This document shows positions 10,756 through 18,993 of a stretch of DNA of 64,000 nt, piece by piece. Every line of letters starts with the position of its first letter. Position 1 is the stretch's first letter. A program made the translations under genes and the position numbers. Source of the DNA: a bacterium. Lineage in GTDB: Bacteria > Bacillota > Bacilli > Lactobacillales > Streptococcaceae. The notes beneath the pieces were generated by a model. The model did not search any database, was not told where the DNA came from, and saw only the letters and a program-made list of their open reading frames with translations. The stretch spans positions 1 to 64,000 of the forward strand of contig CAJNBY010000005.1 in the NCBI GenBank assembly GCA_905221125.1, read 5' to 3'.

Positions 10756-10807
10756 GTCACTTCTCGAAATGATGAAGTCTTGCGGGTTATATTGGGGGTG
10801 TTATTGA

Positions 10808-11233
10808 TTAGTCAACAACAGTGAATCCCATAGAACGAGCAGTACCTTCGATCATACGCATTGCAGACTCTACGTTTGCTGCGTTCAAATCTGGCATCTT
10901 AGTTTCTGCAATTTCTTGTACTTGTGCACGAGTAACTGTAGCAACTTTAGTTTTGTTAGGTGTACCTGATCCTTTTTCAACACCTGCAGCTTTTTTCAAA
11001 AGAACAGCAGCTGGTGGTGTTTTAGTGATGAAAGTAAATGATTTATCTTCGTAAACTGAGATAACAACTGGAATGATCATACCAGCTTGGTCAGCTGTAC
11101 GAGCGTTGAACTCTTTTGTGAATCCCATGATGTTGATACCAGCTTGACCAAGAGCAGGTCCAACCGGTGGAGCTGGTGTAGCTTTACCAGCAGGGATTTG
11201 CAATTTTACAAGTTTTTCGACTTTTTTAGCCAT
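10808..11233 (-). CDS. rplK: 50S ribosomal protein L11
   Basis: L11, 141 residues, full length. It sits at the base of the L7/L12 stalk in the GTPase-associated centre and is the protein partner of thiostrepton-type antibiotics. The N-terminal proline-rich domain ([20 protein letters not shown]) and the C-terminal rRNA-binding domain ([14 protein letters not shown], then [10 protein letters not shown]) are visible. AAAGGAGG stands before the ATG. First gene of the rplK-rplA operon, with its own promoter at 11312-11339 and a structured leader. Confidence 0.98.
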   Translation of the reverse strand: MAKKVEKLVKLQIPAGKATPAPPVGPALGQAGINIMGFTKEFNARTADQAGMIIPVVISVYEDKSFTFITKTPPAAVLLKKAAGVEKGSGTPNKTKVATVTRAQVQEIAETKMPDLNAANVESAMRMIEGTARSMGFTVVD

Positions 11234-11270
11234 TTTTAAATCCTCCTTTGTGGTTTTGGCGGTAATTAAA

Positions 11271-11286
11271 GATTTTTACCTCCCAC
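11271..11286 (-). promoter_or_regulatory. Putative L1-binding motif in the rplK leader
   Basis: The mRNA-sense motif GTGGGAGGTAAAAATC sits in a leader that can also pair GGTAA with TTACC downstream and GTATG with CATAC upstream. This is the kind of structure L1 uses to repress its own operon; the assignment is by analogy. Confidence 0.55.
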
Positions 11287-11311
11287 AAGTATGCTTTTCA
11301 CATACCCATCT

Positions 11312-11339
11312 ATTATACACTATTTGTCTAGAATTGCAA
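11312..11339 (-). promoter_or_regulatory. Promoter of rplK-rplA
   Basis: Minus strand: -35 TTGCAA (11334-11339), 16-nt spacer ending in TG, -10 TATAAT (11312-11317). Confidence 0.8.
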
Positions 11340-11357
11340 GAGAAAAGTTTATTTTTT

Positions 11358-11599
11358 ATACTCAATGAAAATCAAAGAGCAAACTAGGAAGCTAGCCGCA
11401 GGCTACTCAAAGTACAGCTTTGAGGTTGCAGATAAAACTGACGAAGTCAGCTCAAAACACTGTTTTGAGGTTGTGGATAGAACTGACGAAGTCAGCTCAA
11501 AGCACTGCTTTGAGGTTGTGGATAGAACTGACGAAGTCAGTAACCATACATACGTCAAGGCGACGCTGACGTGGTTTGAAGAGATTTTCGAAGAGTATT
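11358..11599 (-). repeat. BOX element with three boxB modules
   Basis: Reverse orientation: boxC end first (ATACTCAATGAAAATCAAAG), three 45-bp boxB units each ending GACGAAGTCAG, then boxA containing GGCGACGCTGACG and ending GAAGAGTAT. Its end overlaps the ldcB stop codon. Confidence 0.95.
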
Positions 11600-12314
11600 A
11601 ATCGACGTAATCTCCGCCTTCAAACCCATAGTATTCTTCCAAGCTGAGACCAGTCTCAGCAATTTCTTTAGCTTCTTTTCCGACATAACGAAGGTGCCAT
11701 TCCTCAGCCATATAGCCTGTTTCCTTTTCCTTACCTTTTAGATAACGGACAACAAAGCCATAATCAGCAGCATGGTCCAAGAGCCATTGAGCTGCCTTCT
11801 CTTCTGTCACCAAATCACCATTTATCCCAATCACATCAAAGGCCAAGCCTGTCTGATGCTCGCTATAGCCAGGACGGGCAGAGTATCGGTCGGCAGCTTC
11901 TTTCCCATCTTGATTGACATAATCTTGATAGAGCTTGGTCTGAGTTTCATAACTTCTAAAGCCACTGTAATGGTCACTGATTGGGAAACCTGCCTCTTGC
12001 ATAGCTTTTATGAGTTTGACCAACTCAGCCTTGGCTGTTGGATTTTCCCCTGGATTATAGTCTTTAGACAATGGATAGTGTTTATTAGCTACGATGATTT
12101 CATCGTATTTCCCTTGGATGCTGTAATAGTCTCCTTTGTTGACCACTTCTGCTTTTTTCTGGGCAGCTCCTTGAGATTTACTGCCGACTGTTCCATCAGC
12201 TTTAGCTGTTTGTTCTGTCTTAGCTGCGCCATCTTCATTTTTTGCTTTTTCTTGTGAACAAGCTGCTAGACTCAAGGCTAGCAAGGCTGTTAAGACAAGG
12301 TATCTTTTTTTCAT
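11598..12314 (-). CDS. ldcB: L,D-/D,D-carboxypeptidase lipoprotein (VanY/LdcB family)
   Basis: Peptidoglycan-trimming carboxypeptidase, 238 residues, anchored outside the membrane as a lipoprotein. The start is a lipoprotein signal peptide with lipobox LAAC near residue 19, followed by a Lys/Ala/Glu-rich linker. The VanY fold shows the zinc motifs SEHQTGLAFD (around 151-160) and EEWHLRYVG (around 206-214). The pneumococcal gene in this position is LdcB/DacB, which removes the terminal D-Ala from tetrapeptides; that specificity is carried over by homology and position. It follows the HIT gene by 2 nt, so both are probably co-transcribed. The last bases of the stop codon coincide with a BOX element. 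Confidence 0.9.
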   Translation of the reverse strand: MKKRYLVLTALLALSLAACSQEKAKNEDGAAKTEQTAKADGTVGSKSQGAAQKKAEVVNKGDYYSIQGKYDEIIVANKHYPLSKDYNPGENPTAKAELVKLIKAMQEAGFPISDHYSGFRSYETQTKLYQDYVNQDGKEAADRYSARPGYSEHQTGLAFDVIGINGDLVTEEKAAQWLLDHAADYGFVVRYLKGKEKETGYMAEEWHLRYVGKEAKEIAETGLSLEEYYGFEGGDYVD

Positions 12315-12316
12315 TT

Positions 12317-12787
12317 CTACTCCTTTATTTCTAATAGTTTATTTAGTTCTGACGATAAACGTTTGACTAATTGTTTAATCTCATCCGGATTTGCTTGGCA
12401 GGTTTCTGCTGTCATTTCTTCAAAGGGAACCCACCAGACTGGCCCACGCCCCTTGAGACCGTGGCCGTCCATATCACCTTTCCGTCGTGGAAACAGATGC
12501 CAATGGAGATGAGCATCGCCATTTCCTAGCAGTTCAACATTCATTTTCTCAGCAGCAAAGGCCTTAGCAACTGCCTCTTGGACTAAACTCATTTCCTCTA
12601 GAAAACGGAGTCTCGTTTCCTTTTCCAAATGGTGCAATTCGGTAACGTGTTCCTTGGCTAGAAAAAGACTATATCCTGCAAAATACTGGTGGTCTCCGAT
12701 TACAAGGTAGCCTGTTTCTAACTCTCTTACAAAGTAAGGATTTTCCCTCTTCTTGATGAGCTCAATTCGTTGGCAGATGAGGCACAT
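12317..12787 (-). CDS. HIT-family nucleotide hydrolase/transferase
   Basis: Histidine-triad protein of 156 residues. The active-site motif HLHWHLFPR fits HxHxHxx near residue 100. Family members hydrolyse dinucleoside polyphosphates or nucleoside phosphoramidates; the substrate cannot be told from sequence. The N-terminus has a CLICQR Cys pair with a later His that may bind metal. AAAGGAG lies before the ATG. The gene runs directly into ldcB (2-nt gap), the pneumococcal arrangement. Confidence 0.85.
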   Translation of the reverse strand: MCLICQRIELIKKRENPYFVRELETGYLVIGDHQYFAGYSLFLAKEHVTELHHLEKETRLRFLEEMSLVQEAVAKAFAAEKMNVELLGNGDAHLHWHLFPRRKGDMDGHGLKGRGPVWWVPFEEMTAETCQANPDEIKQLVKRLSSELNKLLEIKE

Positions 12788-12840
12788 AAGTTTCTCCTTT
12801 CAACTCTAAAAGGGGGTGATTAAGGTCAAAGAGTCGGTGT

Positions 12841-13806
12841 TTATAGGTCATCATTCCCCTCCCTCTTATCTTTATGAAATAAATTCTTAATCTTATTTAA
12901 AAATGGAATAGCTTTAAAATAATTTCTAAAGCGTCTCTCACTTAAGTTAGGTCCCTGTAGTTTTCTATATTCTTCGATATAAATTGTAGATACTTTACCA
13001 ATTTCACTTTCCCCGAAAATGATAGCTTTTAAAATTACTTCACCAACAATTAGAAAAAGCGAGACTATTCCAACAAGCGGAACAATAAAAACAATATTAT
13101 GCGAATTATGCGAATAATAGGCTGTTACAGTATCAACTGCGACAATAAAGAAAAGACAAAATACAAAGCCTATTTCAGATTTTTTATCATCGCTTTCATT
13201 AACACTCAATTCTGGAAGTAAAAAAATTAAACTTACTACCATAATCAAGCAACAAGCTAATAACGAAGAGAATTCAGTATGTTGTTCGATAAAACGATTA
13301 TACACAGAGTAAATGAGAAATAGCTGAAGTAATAACATCGTATACTGCAATAAATAAAACCATATTTTAGCTAAACTTATGAGCGGAATATTTTTTTCTA
13401 CCTTTATGTCTAGTAATCGTTTAGAAATTTGTATCCGATGAGCTAGTTCTTTCAAATCTTTTATTTGAAGTATTTGAAAAGCAAGTTTTTTCTCTATAAT
13501 TTCTATTTGATACCATACATATCCATCATCTTCTATCCACTGATATTTACCAAAGGTTTTTATTTTTCGTCCATATGGGTTAATTTTTTGAGAAATTTTA
13601 AAAAGTAGTTTTTCTAAATCTGGGTTAGTAATTCCTTTATCTACCAGTTCATCGGCATAAACAACTAGTTCTTTAAAATTTTCTTGTTTATTTTTATACA
13701 CGTATTCACGATATTCTTCTTTTTTCTTTTGGAAATAAGCATACAAACCCGAAATCAACCCTGTTATTATAGCAGGCGTTGCTAATTGTTTCAGTATTTC
13801 ATACAT
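12841..13806 (-). CDS. Multi-pass membrane protein of unknown function
   Basis: Not recognised. The 321 residues begin with a short hydrophobic stretch (about 9-25), then a soluble charged region to about 150. Four hydrophobic segments follow: around 165-190, 195-215, 220-240 and 248-275 (the last contains IVFIVPLVGIVSLFLIVGE). A basic tail ends the protein. Base composition is clearly more AT-rich than that of pepA or the HIT gene on either side. In pneumococci these two neighbours are adjacent as far as I recall, so this looks like a local insertion. The ribosome-binding site is weak (GAAAGGG, about 13 nt away). Confidence 0.75.
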   Translation of the reverse strand: MYEILKQLATPAIITGLISGLYAYFQKKKEEYREYVYKNKQENFKELVVYADELVDKGITNPDLEKLLFKISQKINPYGRKIKTFGKYQWIEDDGYVWYQIEIIEKKLAFQILQIKDLKELAHRIQISKRLLDIKVEKNIPLISLAKIWFYLLQYTMLLLQLFLIYSVYNRFIEQHTEFSSLLACCLIMVVSLIFLLPELSVNESDDKKSEIGFVFCLFFIVAVDTVTAYYSHNSHNIVFIVPLVGIVSLFLIVGEVILKAIIFGESEIGKVSTIYIEEYRKLQGPNLSERRFRNYFKAIPFLNKIKNLFHKDKREGNDDL

Positions 13807-13823
13807 AATACTTTATCGCCCTT

Positions 13824-14861
13824 TCAATCTACCAATGCACTCTTAAGATAAGCATCAACCATACGCTCCGTTGCGACAACTGAGTCAATATGGGTACGCT
13901 CATAAGAATGACTAGACTCTATGCCAGCACCGAGAAGGGCATGTTTGACTTCTGCACCTGCAGACATAGCCGCTGAAGCGTCCGAACCATAAAATGGATA
14001 GATATCCAGCTTGAATGGAATATCTTGGTTTTTAGCCAATGCAACCAAGTGTTGACGGAAGTCATAGTGATAAGGTCCAGAAGCATCCTTGACACAAATA
14101 GACACTGTATATTCGTCTGTTTGCTGATCATCTCCCATAGCTCCCATATCCACAGCCAGATATTCTACCACCTGAGCAGGAATATTAGAATTAGCCCCAT
14201 GCCCCACTTCTTCAAAGACTGAAAAAGCAAAATGTGTTGTTACGGGCAATTCAATCTTCTCTTCCTTATAACCACGAAGCAAGTTAAGCAAAATCGCTGC
14301 GCTGACCTTATCGTCCAAATGTCGAGACTTGATAAAACCAGTCTCTGTCACGACAGTTCGTGGGTCAAAACTGATAAAATCACCAACCTCAATGCCAAAG
14401 GCACGAGTTTCTTTTTCATTGGTTACTTTTGCATCCAAACGCACTTCCATATTGTCCTGCGTACGTTCTGCAGTCCCAGCATCCTTATAGACATGACAAG
14501 AAGTTTGGTGGATAAGGATGGTTCCTGATACTTTTTCACCTGTGCTAGCCACATGAACAGTACAATTTTCTCCTTCAATCATATTCCAAGGAAAACCACC
14601 GATACGGTCCAATTTGAGACGGCCGTCTGGTTTGACAGCACGGACAATAGCACCCAGCGTATCCACATGGGCAGTCACATAGCGATGCTCTTCATCATTT
14701 TGCCCTTTAATAGTCACATTGACACCACCCTTGGCTGTGCGAACTGGCTGGTAACCGAAACCTTCTAGAGTCTTGACTAAATAGTCCGAAATCTCACGAG
14801 TGAAGCCCGTTGGCGACGCAATGGCTGTCAGTTCTTTGATATATTCTACTGTTTGATTCAT
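13824..14861 (-). CDS. pepA: M42-family glutamyl aminopeptidase
   Basis: Cytosolic metallo-aminopeptidase of 345 residues. The open frame reaches further upstream to 15098, but that part crosses the brnQ terminator and is not protein-like. The ATG at 14861 has GAGGTG 7 nt upstream and gives the usual N-terminus MNQTVEYIKELTAIASPTGF. M42 landmarks are AHVDTLGAIV (zinc ligands His, Asp), FEEVGHGANS (catalytic Glu and zinc Glu) and a late His in SHSYERTHIDS. The enzyme releases N-terminal acidic residues in related lactic bacteria. An extended -10 lies just upstream. Confidence 0.92.
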   Translation of the reverse strand: MNQTVEYIKELTAIASPTGFTREISDYLVKTLEGFGYQPVRTAKGGVNVTIKGQNDEEHRYVTAHVDTLGAIVRAVKPDGRLKLDRIGGFPWNMIEGENCTVHVASTGEKVSGTILIHQTSCHVYKDAGTAERTQDNMEVRLDAKVTNEKETRAFGIEVGDFISFDPRTVVTETGFIKSRHLDDKVSAAILLNLLRGYKEEKIELPVTTHFAFSVFEEVGHGANSNIPAQVVEYLAVDMGAMGDDQQTDEYTVSICVKDASGPYHYDFRQHLVALAKNQDIPFKLDIYPFYGSDASAAMSAGAEVKHALLGAGIESSHSYERTHIDSVVATERMVDAYLKSALVD

Positions 14862-14883
14862 TTCTTCACCTCTTTTGCTACCT

Positions 14884-14892
14884 ATTATAACA
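14884..14892 (-). promoter_or_regulatory. Extended -10 promoter of pepA
   Basis: Minus strand TGTTATAAT, hexamer at 14884-14889. No clear -35. The start would fall about 16 nt before the pepA ATG. Confidence 0.55.
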
Positions 14893-14906
14893 CATTTATC
14901 ATCGGA

Positions 14907-14952
14907 TAAAAAAAGAAAATCACTCCTGTAGACTTGGCTACAAAAGTGATTT
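14907..14952 (-). terminator. Terminator of brnQ
   Basis: A 15-bp stem (arms 14917-14931 and 14938-14952, two G-T pairs) and a 6-nt loop are followed by seven Ts on the minus strand. Confidence 0.9.
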
Positions 14953-14958
14953 AAGTGA

Positions 14959-16284
14959 TTATTCCATTTCAAAAACATCACTTTCTTGCTTGTTTGGTAG
15001 AACCAATGAGAGCAAGATTCCGACAACGGCTGGTACCAGCCATGGGAGTGATGCCTTGGCAAAAGGAAGAGCGTTGACAAGGTTTGCAAGGAACTCAACC
15101 TTAAATGAGCTTCCTAGTACGCTTGCAATGGCAATAGCTGTAACAACAGCAATTGTCAACTGCATACCTGGTTTTGAAAGAGCCACAAATTTGTTGACAA
15201 TGACAATCATAACGATGGTAATCGTGATTGGGTACAAGATAACCAGTACAGGGATTGAGTACTTGATAATCGCATCAAGACCCAAATTGGCAATCGCAAA
15301 TCCAATCAAGGTAAAGGCTGTCGCATAAACCTTGTAGCTGATTTGTGGGAAGCGCTCATTAAAGAACTCCGCTGTCGACACAATCAAACCAACTGTTGTT
15401 GTGAAGCAGGTTACGGTAACCATAGCTGCAAGGAAGAGTTGAGCTGTTGAGCCAAAGATTTCTTGAGTGGCTTGTGACAAGATGTAAACACCTGGTGTTC
15501 CACCCTTCATCGCTTCAGCAGGTACTGGGAAATGATTTCCAAGGAAACCTAAACCGATGTAAAGAGCGCTGAAGGCAAGGGCAACAACGATACCAACAAC
15601 CCAAATAGTCGAAATGTATTCTTTTTTACTTGAAAATCCAAGTTGTTTCAAGGTTTGAACTGCGATCACACTAAAGGCAACTGAGGCAAGGGCATCCAAG
15701 GTATTGTAACCTTCTAGGAAACCTGTACCAAAGGCAGAAGCTTGATAAGCAGCTGAAGCAGCTTGAGGACTTGTTCCACCATATTTGAAAGCTCCTAGAA
15801 CAACCAAGATAACAATCAAGATCGCAAAAACTGGCGTTAAAATACGGCCGATACGGTCCAAGATTTTTGATGGATTAAGCGAAATCAAATAGGCTGCCGC
15901 AAAATACAGAACCGTAAAGACAATCAAGCCAAGACCTTTATTTGCATCCGACAAAAGGGGGCTAATCCCCACTTCGTAAGCTGTTGTAGCAGTACGTGGG
16001 ATGGCAAAGAATGGACCGATTGACAAGTAAAGAACTGAGAGGTAGAGAGTCGCAAACCAAGGCGCTACCTTTGTTGAAATCTCGTGAATATATCCTTTAG
16101 GATTGAGCGTTCCAATAATAAGGGTCAAGACGGCGATACCAACGCCTGAAAAGACAAAACCTGCGATGGCAGGAAGAAAATGTTCCCCAGATAGAGCACC
16201 TAGAGAAGGCGGAAAAATCAAGTTCCCCGCACCAAAAAATATTCCGAACAGGAGCAAACCTGTTAGGGCACCTTTTTTAGCCAT
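14959..16284 (-). CDS. brnQ: Branched-chain amino acid:cation symporter BrnQ
   Basis: LIVCS-family carrier taking up leucine, isoleucine and valine with Na+ or H+. It has 441 residues and about 12 hydrophobic segments through the whole length, starting MAKKGALTGLLLFGIFFGAG with the family motif GAGNLIFPP near residue 24. The ATG at 16284 is chosen because AAGGAG lies 7 nt upstream; the frame is open five codons further. A TATACT hexamer at 16319-16324 may be its -10. Farther up, AATCTTGAAAACATT (16368-16382) resembles a CodY box at 11 of 15 positions, which would fit nutrient control but is only suggestive. Confidence 0.94.
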   Translation of the reverse strand: MAKKGALTGLLLFGIFFGAGNLIFPPSLGALSGEHFLPAIAGFVFSGVGIAVLTLIIGTLNPKGYIHEISTKVAPWFATLYLSVLYLSIGPFFAIPRTATTAYEVGISPLLSDANKGLGLIVFTVLYFAAAYLISLNPSKILDRIGRILTPVFAILIVILVVLGAFKYGGTSPQAASAAYQASAFGTGFLEGYNTLDALASVAFSVIAVQTLKQLGFSSKKEYISTIWVVGIVVALAFSALYIGLGFLGNHFPVPAEAMKGGTPGVYILSQATQEIFGSTAQLFLAAMVTVTCFTTTVGLIVSTAEFFNERFPQISYKVYATAFTLIGFAIANLGLDAIIKYSIPVLVILYPITITIVMIVIVNKFVALSKPGMQLTIAVVTAIAIASVLGSSFKVEFLANLVNALPFAKASLPWLVPAVVGILLSLVLPNKQESDVFEME

Positions 16285-16402
16285 GAAAATCTCCTTCATA
16301 TTTATAAAATACTGACTTAGTATATCATGAATAAGAGTATGAAAAAAGTATCACGAAGTAAATATTGAATGTTTTCAAGATTCTCAAAAATGAGAATTGT
16401 CT

Positions 16403-16443
16403 AAAAATAAAACTCTCCTACCCAGTCCACACCAAGTAGGAGA
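16403..16443 (-). terminator. Terminator after the rhodanese gene
   Basis: Minus strand stem TCTCCTAC / GTAGGAGA (arms 16436-16443 and 16414-16421), then GTTTTATTTTT. Confidence 0.85.
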
Positions 16444-16454
16444 AAGTCTACTGT

Positions 16455-16742
16455 TTACAGTTCTTCAAAGGCTAACATGCCACCTTGAACATTGATAACT
16501 TCATAACCTTGTTCAGCTAGAAATTGACAAGCACGCGCCGATCTCATTCCAGATTTGCAAATAACATAATGTAACTGGTCCTTGTCCAACTGATCAAAGG
16601 TATCAGCCAATTGACTAAGCGGTAGGTTATAGGCACCTTCTAAATGAAGAGCTTCAAACTCATCCACTTCTCTCACGTCCACTAGAGAAAGTTGGTCGTT
16701 TTGATAAAGCTGGTAAAATGCGTCAAAGGAAATTTCTTTCAT
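16455..16742 (-). CDS. Single-domain rhodanese-like protein
   Basis: Small cytosolic rhodanese domain of 95 residues. The N-terminus MKEISFDAFYQLYQ is followed by VDVREVDEFEALHLEGAYNLPL (split by family convention at the DVRE motif) and the active-site loop CKSGMRSA with its catalytic Cys near residue 69. Such proteins move sulfane sulfur; the acceptor here is unknown. The ATG at 16742 has AGGAG 8 nt upstream; twelve extra codons upstream are rejected. That ribosome-binding site directly abuts the end of a BOX element, so the BOX would lie in the message leader if transcription comes from the glycosylase gene upstream. Confidence 0.88.
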   Translation of the reverse strand: MKEISFDAFYQLYQNDQLSLVDVREVDEFEALHLEGAYNLPLSQLADTFDQLDKDQLHYVICKSGMRSARACQFLAEQGYEVINVQGGMLAFEEL

Positions 16743-16755
16743 TCTTTTTCTCCTA

Positions 16756-16952
16756 ATACTCTTCGAAAATCTCTTCAAACCACGTCAGCATCGCCTTGCC
16801 GTAGGTATGGTTACTGACTTCGTCAGTTCTATCCACAACCTCAAAACAGTGTTTTGAGCTGACTTCGTCAGTTTTATCTGCAACCTCAAAGCTGTACTTT
16901 GAGCAGGCTGCAGCTAGCTTTCTAGTTTGCTCTTTGATTTTCATTGACTATA
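16756..16952 (+). repeat. BOX element with two boxB modules
   Basis: ATACTCTTCGAAAATCTC at the left, CGTCAGCATCGCCTTGCC within boxA, two boxB units (each starting with a CTGACTTCGTCAG palindrome) and a boxC end TTGATTTTCATTGACTATA. It fills the whole gap between two minus-strand genes. Confidence 0.95.
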
Positions 16953-17526
16953 AAATCGTTTTAATTCTTTTTTTCAAATCTGGCACTACTTCTGCCTCAA
17001 ACCAAGGATTTTTAGCCATCCAGATTTGATTGCGTGGTGAGGGGTGTACCAGTGGAAAATAGTCTGGCAGATAGTTCTGGTAATGTTTTACCCGTTCTGT
17101 CACCTTGCCACTAACTTTCTCATGTAAATAGTAGGCTTGGGCATATTGCCCAATCAAGAGAGTTAACTGAATATCTGGTAATTCTTGCAAGAGCTGTGGA
17201 TGCCATTTTTCTGCAAAACCAGTTCTCGGTGGCAGGTCACCTGATTTTCCATGCCCTGGAAAGTAGAAATCCATAGGCAAAACAGCAAAATAACCTGAAT
17301 TGTAAAAGGTATCTTCATCAACACCTAGCCACTCCCGCAAGCGGTCACCACTCTTGTCCTTCCAATAAAGGCCTGCCTCTTGGGTTTTAAGTCCCGGTGC
17401 CTGACCGATGATATTGATGCGAGCAGTTTTTGGCGCTGCAAAGAGAGGCTCAATTCCGCGTTCTGTATAGCTGGCATTCTGCGAATCCGCCATAATAGCC
17501 TGCTTGATTCTTTCGATTTGAGACAT
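16948..17526 (-). CDS. Uracil-DNA glycosylase family protein
   Basis: UDG-superfamily protein of 192 residues. Motif A appears as IIGQAPGLKTQEAG (around 40) and motif B as HPSPRNQ near residue 166, the usual positions for DNA-base excision enzymes of this superfamily. The subfamily and substrate base cannot be assigned by eye. The ATG at 17526 has GGAGGG upstream; a frame extension of nine codons is less likely. The TAG stop lies inside the terminal bases of the downstream BOX element. Probably co-transcribed with the rhodanese gene. Confidence 0.85.
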   Translation of the reverse strand: MSQIERIKQAIMADSQNASYTERGIEPLFAAPKTARINIIGQAPGLKTQEAGLYWKDKSGDRLREWLGVDEDTFYNSGYFAVLPMDFYFPGHGKSGDLPPRTGFAEKWHPQLLQELPDIQLTLLIGQYAQAYYLHEKVSGKVTERVKHYQNYLPDYFPLVHPSPRNQIWMAKNPWFEAEVVPDLKKRIKTIL

Positions 17527-17579
17527 CTGTTCTCCCTCCAAAAAGAAGTCCAAGCATACAATCTCAGACTTCTATCGTT

Positions 17580-18980
17580 TTATTTGATCAATTCATAAAT
17601 AGCTTCGGCATAGATTGCTGCTGCGCGGAAGAGATCGTCCAAGGCGATAAATTCATTGGCTTGGTGCATGGTATCAATTGAGTCTGGGAACATGGCACCG
17701 TAGGCAACCCCACGCTCAAGCAAACGACCAAAAGTTCCACCACCGATAACTTGTTCGTGACCTTGTAGTCCTGTTTGTTTTTCATAGACATTCAACAAGG
17801 TTTGCACAAGTGGATCTTCCATTGGCACATAGTGAGGCGTGTGACCGTGTTCAGAAAGGCTAACAGAAGCAACTGGCAAGTTTTCAAGGATTGACTTGAT
17901 CTGCTCTGGACTTGTTCCTTTTGGATAGCGGATATTAAGGGCAATGGTATTGTCAGTACTTGTTTCATCAAAGCGGAAGACACCCGCATTCATAGAAAGG
18001 GCACCCATCTTTTCATCCACATGAGCAATCTTGAGATTTTCACCCTCATGGTCGTTCAAGAGAATCTTACCAGCGATGTCAAGATAGTCTTTTGCAGGTC
18101 CAGCAAAGTCGAACTGGCTGAGGAAGAGGGCAAGGTAAGTCGCACCATTAACACCTGAAGCAGGCATAGCACCATGGGCTGATTTACCAATGATGGTCAC
18201 CTTGTATTGACCAGCTTCTTCTTGAATTTCTCCTCTGAGTTTATGTTCTTCAACAAAGGCATCTAGTTTAGCTTGCAAGTCAGCCAAGTCACCTGAAATA
18301 ACTGCTGTTGCTGATTCAGGTACCATGTTTTCACGCAATCCACCTGTGAAGCTGTGAAGACGAGCTGCACCAGTATTTTCACCTGCAAAATGGAGATATT
18401 CAGTGATATTTCCTTTTTCACCATTGATGATTGGGAATTCAGCGTCTGGAGAGAAACCGAAGTCTGGTTTCGCAAGTCCTACATGTTCAAAGTAGTAGTC
18501 CATGTCTACCCAGCCTGATTCTTCGTCTGTTCCAACGATGAAGCGAACTTTCTTAGAAGTTGGAAGACCCAATTCTTTGATGATTTTCAAACCATAGTAA
18601 CAAGCTGTTGTAGGACCCTTGTCGTCCGAAGCCCCACGCGCATAAAGGCGGCCGTCTTTGATAGTTGGTGTGTAAGGATCTGTGTCCCAACCGCTACCAG
18701 CTGGCACCACGTCCATGTGGGCAAAGATTCCGAGAACTTCTTCTCCTTCACCAAATTCGAAATGTCCTGCGTAGTTGTCAACATTTTTAGTTGGGTAGCC
18801 ATCGCGGTCTGCGATTTCAAGGAATTTTTCCAAGGCTTTTACTGGACCAGGTCCAAATGGATGCTCAGCATCAACCTTGCTGTCATCACGTTCTGAGTTG
18901 ATTTCCAAAAGGCTAAACAAGTCAGCCAAGAGGTCTTCTTTGCGTTTTTCTACTTCTGCTGTAAAATCAATTGCTGTCAT
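17580..18980 (-). CDS. pepV: Dipeptidase PepV (M20 family)
   Basis: Zinc dipeptidase of 466 residues, the usual PepV length, working in the cytosol on imported peptides. Metal-site motifs are IFAHMDVVPAGSGW (about 87-100), GASDDKGP (about 120), GTDEESGW (catalytic and bridging Glu, about 153) and FSPDAEFP, with a late His in MHQANEF. The ATG at 18980 (MTAIDFTAEVEK) is chosen over an upstream in-frame Met because it matches the family start; the ribosome-binding site is poor (AGAAAGAAG). It begins 13 nt after the nitroreductase stop, so the two form an operon. Confidence 0.95.
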   Translation of the reverse strand: MTAIDFTAEVEKRKEDLLADLFSLLEINSERDDSKVDAEHPFGPGPVKALEKFLEIADRDGYPTKNVDNYAGHFEFGEGEEVLGIFAHMDVVPAGSGWDTDPYTPTIKDGRLYARGASDDKGPTTACYYGLKIIKELGLPTSKKVRFIVGTDEESGWVDMDYYFEHVGLAKPDFGFSPDAEFPIINGEKGNITEYLHFAGENTGAARLHSFTGGLRENMVPESATAVISGDLADLQAKLDAFVEEHKLRGEIQEEAGQYKVTIIGKSAHGAMPASGVNGATYLALFLSQFDFAGPAKDYLDIAGKILLNDHEGENLKIAHVDEKMGALSMNAGVFRFDETSTDNTIALNIRYPKGTSPEQIKSILENLPVASVSLSEHGHTPHYVPMEDPLVQTLLNVYEKQTGLQGHEQVIGGGTFGRLLERGVAYGAMFPDSIDTMHQANEFIALDDLFRAAAIYAEAIYELIK

Positions 18981-18993
18981 TTTTTTCTTCTTT

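Noticed and set aside
11358..11599. Regular 45-bp repeats resembling a CRISPR array
   Set aside because: The units are directly adjacent boxB modules with no spacers, and no cas genes are present.
11365..11601. Open frame of 78 codons across the BOX element
   Set aside because: It is produced by the boxB repeats (period 45 bp, a multiple of three). A similar frame crosses the BOX at 16753-16944. Neither has a ribosome-binding site.
14862..15098. Upstream extension of the pepA frame
   Set aside because: It crosses the brnQ terminator and brnQ itself, is unlike M42 proteins, and the ATG at 14861 has a good ribosome-binding site.
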